Of a stretch of DNA of 9,470 nt, positions 7,883 through 9,470 are shown piece by piece. The notes under the pieces are model-generated. The model searched no databases. It was not told the DNA's origin and saw nothing but the letters and a program-made list of their open reading frames with translations. Positions within the stretch are counted from its first letter, which is position 1; every line of letters begins with the position of its first letter. A program made the position numbers and the translations under genes. The DNA comes from JAVMKJ01 sp031732855 (lineage in GTDB: Bacteria > Pseudomonadota > Gammaproteobacteria > Competibacterales > Competibacteraceae), in NCBI GenBank assembly GCA_031732855.1, contig JAVMKJ010000219.1, forward strand, positions 1 through 9,470, written 5' to 3'.

Positions 7883-9142
7883 TTAACGGCGCTTTGGATT
7901 GTGACCGGCGCCAGCGGTTTCCTCGGGCGGCTTGAGGGCGCGGAAGCGGCGATACAGCAGCAGGTCGTAGACGATCTTCAGCCCGCCGGCGAGGAACAGG
8001 GGCGCATTCACGAGCAGTGGGTTGGCCAGCAGCAGCCCGCTCAGCAGGGGTGACAGGGCGGCGCCCATGGAGCGGGCGATATTGGTGATGCCCGAGGCGG
8101 CGGAACGTTCGTCGGGCGCGACCACCGCCAGGGTATAGGACTGACGGGTCGGCACGTCCATCTGCGAGATACTGAAGCGCAGCAGCATGACGGCGATCGC
8201 CAGCGGCAGGGTCGGCATCAGCGGCACCAGACACAGCAGGACGTTGGACGGGATATGGGTGAACACCATGGTGTTGATCAACCCGAATCGCGCCGCCAGA
8301 CGCGCGGCGAGCAGGGCGGACACCCCCGCCAGCACGTTCGCTCCGAAGAAAATGCCGCCGAGCAGGCCGGCGTCCGCTCCGAAGCGCAGATGGAACCAGT
8401 AAGCCAGCAGGCTTTGCACCACGAAGCCGCCGGCGAAGGCATCCAGGGCGAACAGGCCGCTCAGGGCCACGACCACGGATTTCGATTCGGGATGGTGCAG
8501 TCCAAACCGCCGGCGTGGAACGACGGAGCGCGCCGCCGGCGCGACCTCGACCCGCGGCGACAGGCCGAGGAACAGCAACGCCAACACCCCGCCGCCGAGG
8601 GCATAGCCCGCCAGAACCACCCGATAGGCGTCCAGCGCCGGCATTCCGGTCGCCTGCAGCGCCTGCGCCAGCCAGCCGCCGCCCAAGGCGCCCAGCGCGG
8701 TGGTGAAGGAACCAGCCAGGTTGTACCAGGCGAGGACGTGGGTGCGGCGCCGGTCCGGCAGCAATTGCGCCAGCGCGGCCTGTTCGATGGAGAGAAAGGG
8801 GCCGATTTCGTTGCCGCTGGGGCTGATCACGCCGACGATGGCGGCCAGAACCAGCAGCGCCGGCCGGTCGGTCAGCAGGAACGCCACCCCCGCCGCCGCC
8901 ATCAGCAACGCACCCAGCCGCAACATGCGCCGCCGCCCCAGCCGGTCCGCCGTGGTGGTCATCGCCAGCGAGATGCCCGCGTCTCCGATCAGCGTCGCGG
9001 TAAGCAGCGCGCCGATCAGAGGGTCGCCGAGACCCAGTTCCGCCAGGTAGAGCACCAGCACGACCGACAGCGCTCCATAGGCGAATAGCCGGGTCATCCG
9101 TGCGGCGAACAGCAAGATCGTATCCTGTTGGGAGCGATTCAT
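7883..9142 (-). CDS. Major facilitator superfamily transporter
   Basis: This is a 419-residue inner-membrane transporter with about 12 hydrophobic helices in two halves, separated by a basic cytoplasmic loop (about residues 196-222, containing VVPRRRFGLHHPESKS). The MFS loop 2-3 signature is present as DRLGRRR (66-72). A second-half motif MDVPTRQ (328-333), followed by APDERSAASG, is shared by a group of MFS proteins annotated only as MFS or multidrug/sugar efflux. I place the start at the ATG at 9140-9142, because AAGG (complement of 9149-9152) lies six bases before it and a short polar N-terminus (MNRSQQD) leads straight into helix 1. The longer frame to GTG at 9194-9196 adds 18 polar residues and has its AAGGA too close. 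The substrate is unknown. The gene is convergent to treS and separately transcribed, so a link to trehalose metabolism is not shown. The poorly conserved C-terminal tail is polar and basic (KPPEETAGAGHNPKRR). Confidence 0.85.
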   Translation of the reverse strand: MNRSQQDTILLFAARMTRLFAYGALSVVLVLYLAELGLGDPLIGALLTATLIGDAGISLAMTTTADRLGRRRMLRLGALLMAAAGVAFLLTDRPALLVLAAIVGVISPSGNEIGPFLSIEQAALAQLLPDRRRTHVLAWYNLAGSFTTALGALGGGWLAQALQATGMPALDAYRVVLAGYALGGGVLALLFLGLSPRVEVAPAARSVVPRRRFGLHHPESKSVVVALSGLFALDAFAGGFVVQSLLAYWFHLRFGADAGLLGGIFFGANVLAGVSALLAARLAARFGLINTMVFTHIPSNVLLCLVPLMPTLPLAIAVMLLRFSISQMDVPTRQSYTLAVVAPDERSAASGITNIARSMGAALSPLLSGLLLANPLLVNAPLFLAGGLKIVYDLLLYRRFRALKPPEETAGAGHNPKRR

Positions 9143-9215
9143 TTGGAACCTTGATGCAGGCATGATCGGTCTTGGCCGGCTCGCGATTGTTTTCACATTC
9201 CTTGGGCTCCCGTTC

Positions 9216-9243
9216 TATATATAAAATATCGATAAGTATTTAA
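9216..9243 (-). promoter_or_regulatory. Candidate promoter for the MFS gene
   Basis: On the minus strand, TTAAAT (complement of 9238-9243) and TATATA (complement of 9216-9221) are separated by 16 bases, a weak sigma-70-like pair upstream of the MFS start. They lie in a segment (9216-9269) in which 47 of 54 bases are A or T. The boxes are poor matches, and the AT-richness makes chance matches likely. Confidence 0.3.
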
Positions 9244-9284
9244 TTTTATATTTGTTAATCATATAAGGAAGGCGCCGTACATCG

Positions 9285-9307
9285 CTCCAGTTCATTAAAC
9301 TCTGGAG
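9285..9307. repeat. Small inverted repeat
   Basis: CTCCAG at 9285-9290 is the reverse complement of CTGGAG at 9302-9307, with an 11-base AT-rich loop. It could be an operator half-site pair or a weak hairpin. Six-base matches at this distance occur by chance fairly often. Confidence 0.25.
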
Positions 9308-9358
9308 AACCGCAAGACGATTTACGCCGAGTCTGTCGTAGGCGTTTGTAGGCAAAAG

Positions 9359-9398
9359 CCGGTCTGGCTCCCACGCTGGAGCGTGGGAGCCAGACCGG
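9359..9398. repeat. Perfect 19-bp inverted repeat, REP-like palindromic element
   Basis: The left arm CCGGTCTGGCTCCCACGCT (9359-9377) is exactly complementary to the right arm AGCGTGGGAGCCAGACCGG (9380-9398) around a two-base GG centre, so all 19 pairs match. The core GCTCCCACGCT/AGCGTGGGAGC resembles dispersed palindromes that I recall as common between genes in environmental gammaproteobacteria. It is too long and symmetric to be chance. No T-run follows on either strand, so it is not a standard terminator, though the folded RNA could stabilise a transcript end. A REP/BIME-type repeat is the best fit; a MITE end is an alternative, since only one copy is in view. Confidence 0.75.
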
Positions 9399-9420
9399 TG
9401 GTGGAGCCGTTCCTAGATTG

Positions 9421-9433
9421 ACCTCAATGAGGT
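9421..9433 (+). promoter_or_regulatory. Inverted repeat overlapping a Shine-Dalgarno sequence
   Basis: ACCTC (9421-9425), a three-base loop and GAGGT (9429-9433) form a perfect inverted repeat; counting the inner A-T pair it is ACCTCA-A-TGAGGT. The right arm is the GAGG that would serve as ribosome binding site for the ATG at 9440. It could be an operator or a hairpin that hides that site. The function is speculative. Confidence 0.3.
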
Positions 9434-9439
9434 GTGGCG

Positions 9440-9470
9440 ATGAGCGCTCTATATATCACTGGATGGAGTC
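9440..9470 (+). CDS. Start of a plus-strand gene cut by the window edge
   Basis: An ATG at 9440-9442 follows GAGGTG (9429-9434) by five bases, which is a good ribosome binding site. The frame stays open to the window end with ten codons, MSALYITGWS. Ten residues are too few to name a family. An alpha/beta hydrolase-like start, with a strand followed by a Gly-Trp loop, is conceivable but unsupported. The gene would be divergent from the MFS gene. Confidence 0.4.
   Translation, partial: MSALYITGWS

Larger units (their letters stand above)
9143..9439. other. Right-hand intergenic region
   Basis: These 297 bases between the MFS start and the next possible gene hold no ORF that I can support. 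In order from the left they contain the MFS ribosome binding site, an AT-rich island, a 6-bp inverted repeat (9285-9290 with 9302-9307), a short direct repeat GTAGGC (9338-9343 and 9348-9353), a perfect 19-bp palindromic repeat (9359-9398) and a small inverted repeat (9421-9433). The two flanking genes appear divergent, so the region should carry promoters for both. Confidence 0.6.

Noticed and set aside
8255..9088. 277-codon plus-strand frame opposite the MFS gene
   Set aside because: The translation is very rich in Arg, Gln and Gly with no fold-like pattern, whereas the minus strand gives a clear 12-helix transporter.
9143..9196. MFS start at the upstream GTG (9194-9196)
   Set aside because: Its AAGGA is only two bases away, too close, and the 18 extra residues are polar and unlike a transporter N-terminus; the ATG at 9142 has a better-spaced AAGG.
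9418..9454. TTGACC at 9418-9423 with TATATA near 9451 as a plus-strand promoter
   Set aside because: The spacing is well over 20 bases, and the second box would lie inside the candidate coding sequence.

Overview
This is a GC-rich, gene-dense bacterial window. The protein families and the large TreS-maltokinase fusion, of the kind found in pseudomonads, suggest a proteobacterium, most likely a gammaproteobacterium. A glycogen-accumulating environmental lineage such as Competibacteraceae would fit, but that is a guess from gene content: there is no rRNA or other marker here.

Layout, left to right. (1) Positions 1-2863 hold a two-gene trehalose operon. The first gene is otsA, cut at its 5' end by the window edge. 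It is an unusual version in which a transmembrane segment and a HAMP-like linker precede the GT20 synthase domain. Its stop codon overlaps the start of otsB. (2) A 12-TM-type transporter of the ArsB/NhaD (ion transporter) superfamily follows at 2924-4267. (3) After a 164-base gap comes a 1111-residue TreS-maltokinase fusion at 4432-7767. (4) An MFS transporter lies convergently at 7883-9142 on the minus strand. (5) The right end, from 9143, is intergenic. It holds an AT-rich island that probably carries the MFS promoter, a perfect 19-bp inverted repeat of REP type, and apparently the first ten codons of another plus-strand gene.

How the genes work together. OtsA joins UDP-glucose and glucose-6-phosphate to make trehalose-6-phosphate, and OtsB removes the phosphate to give trehalose. 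TreS interconverts trehalose and maltose, and its fused kinase makes maltose-1-phosphate, the donor for GlgE alpha-glucan synthesis. The set therefore links a compatible solute to alpha-glucan metabolism. The membrane-anchored, possibly signal-sensing OtsA and the ion transporter between the two trehalose units suggest osmotic or ionic stress adaptation. No glgE or glgB is visible in the window. I see no CRISPR array, tRNA, rRNA, transposase or defence system. The most unusual items are the membrane-tethered OtsA and the right-hand intergenic region.
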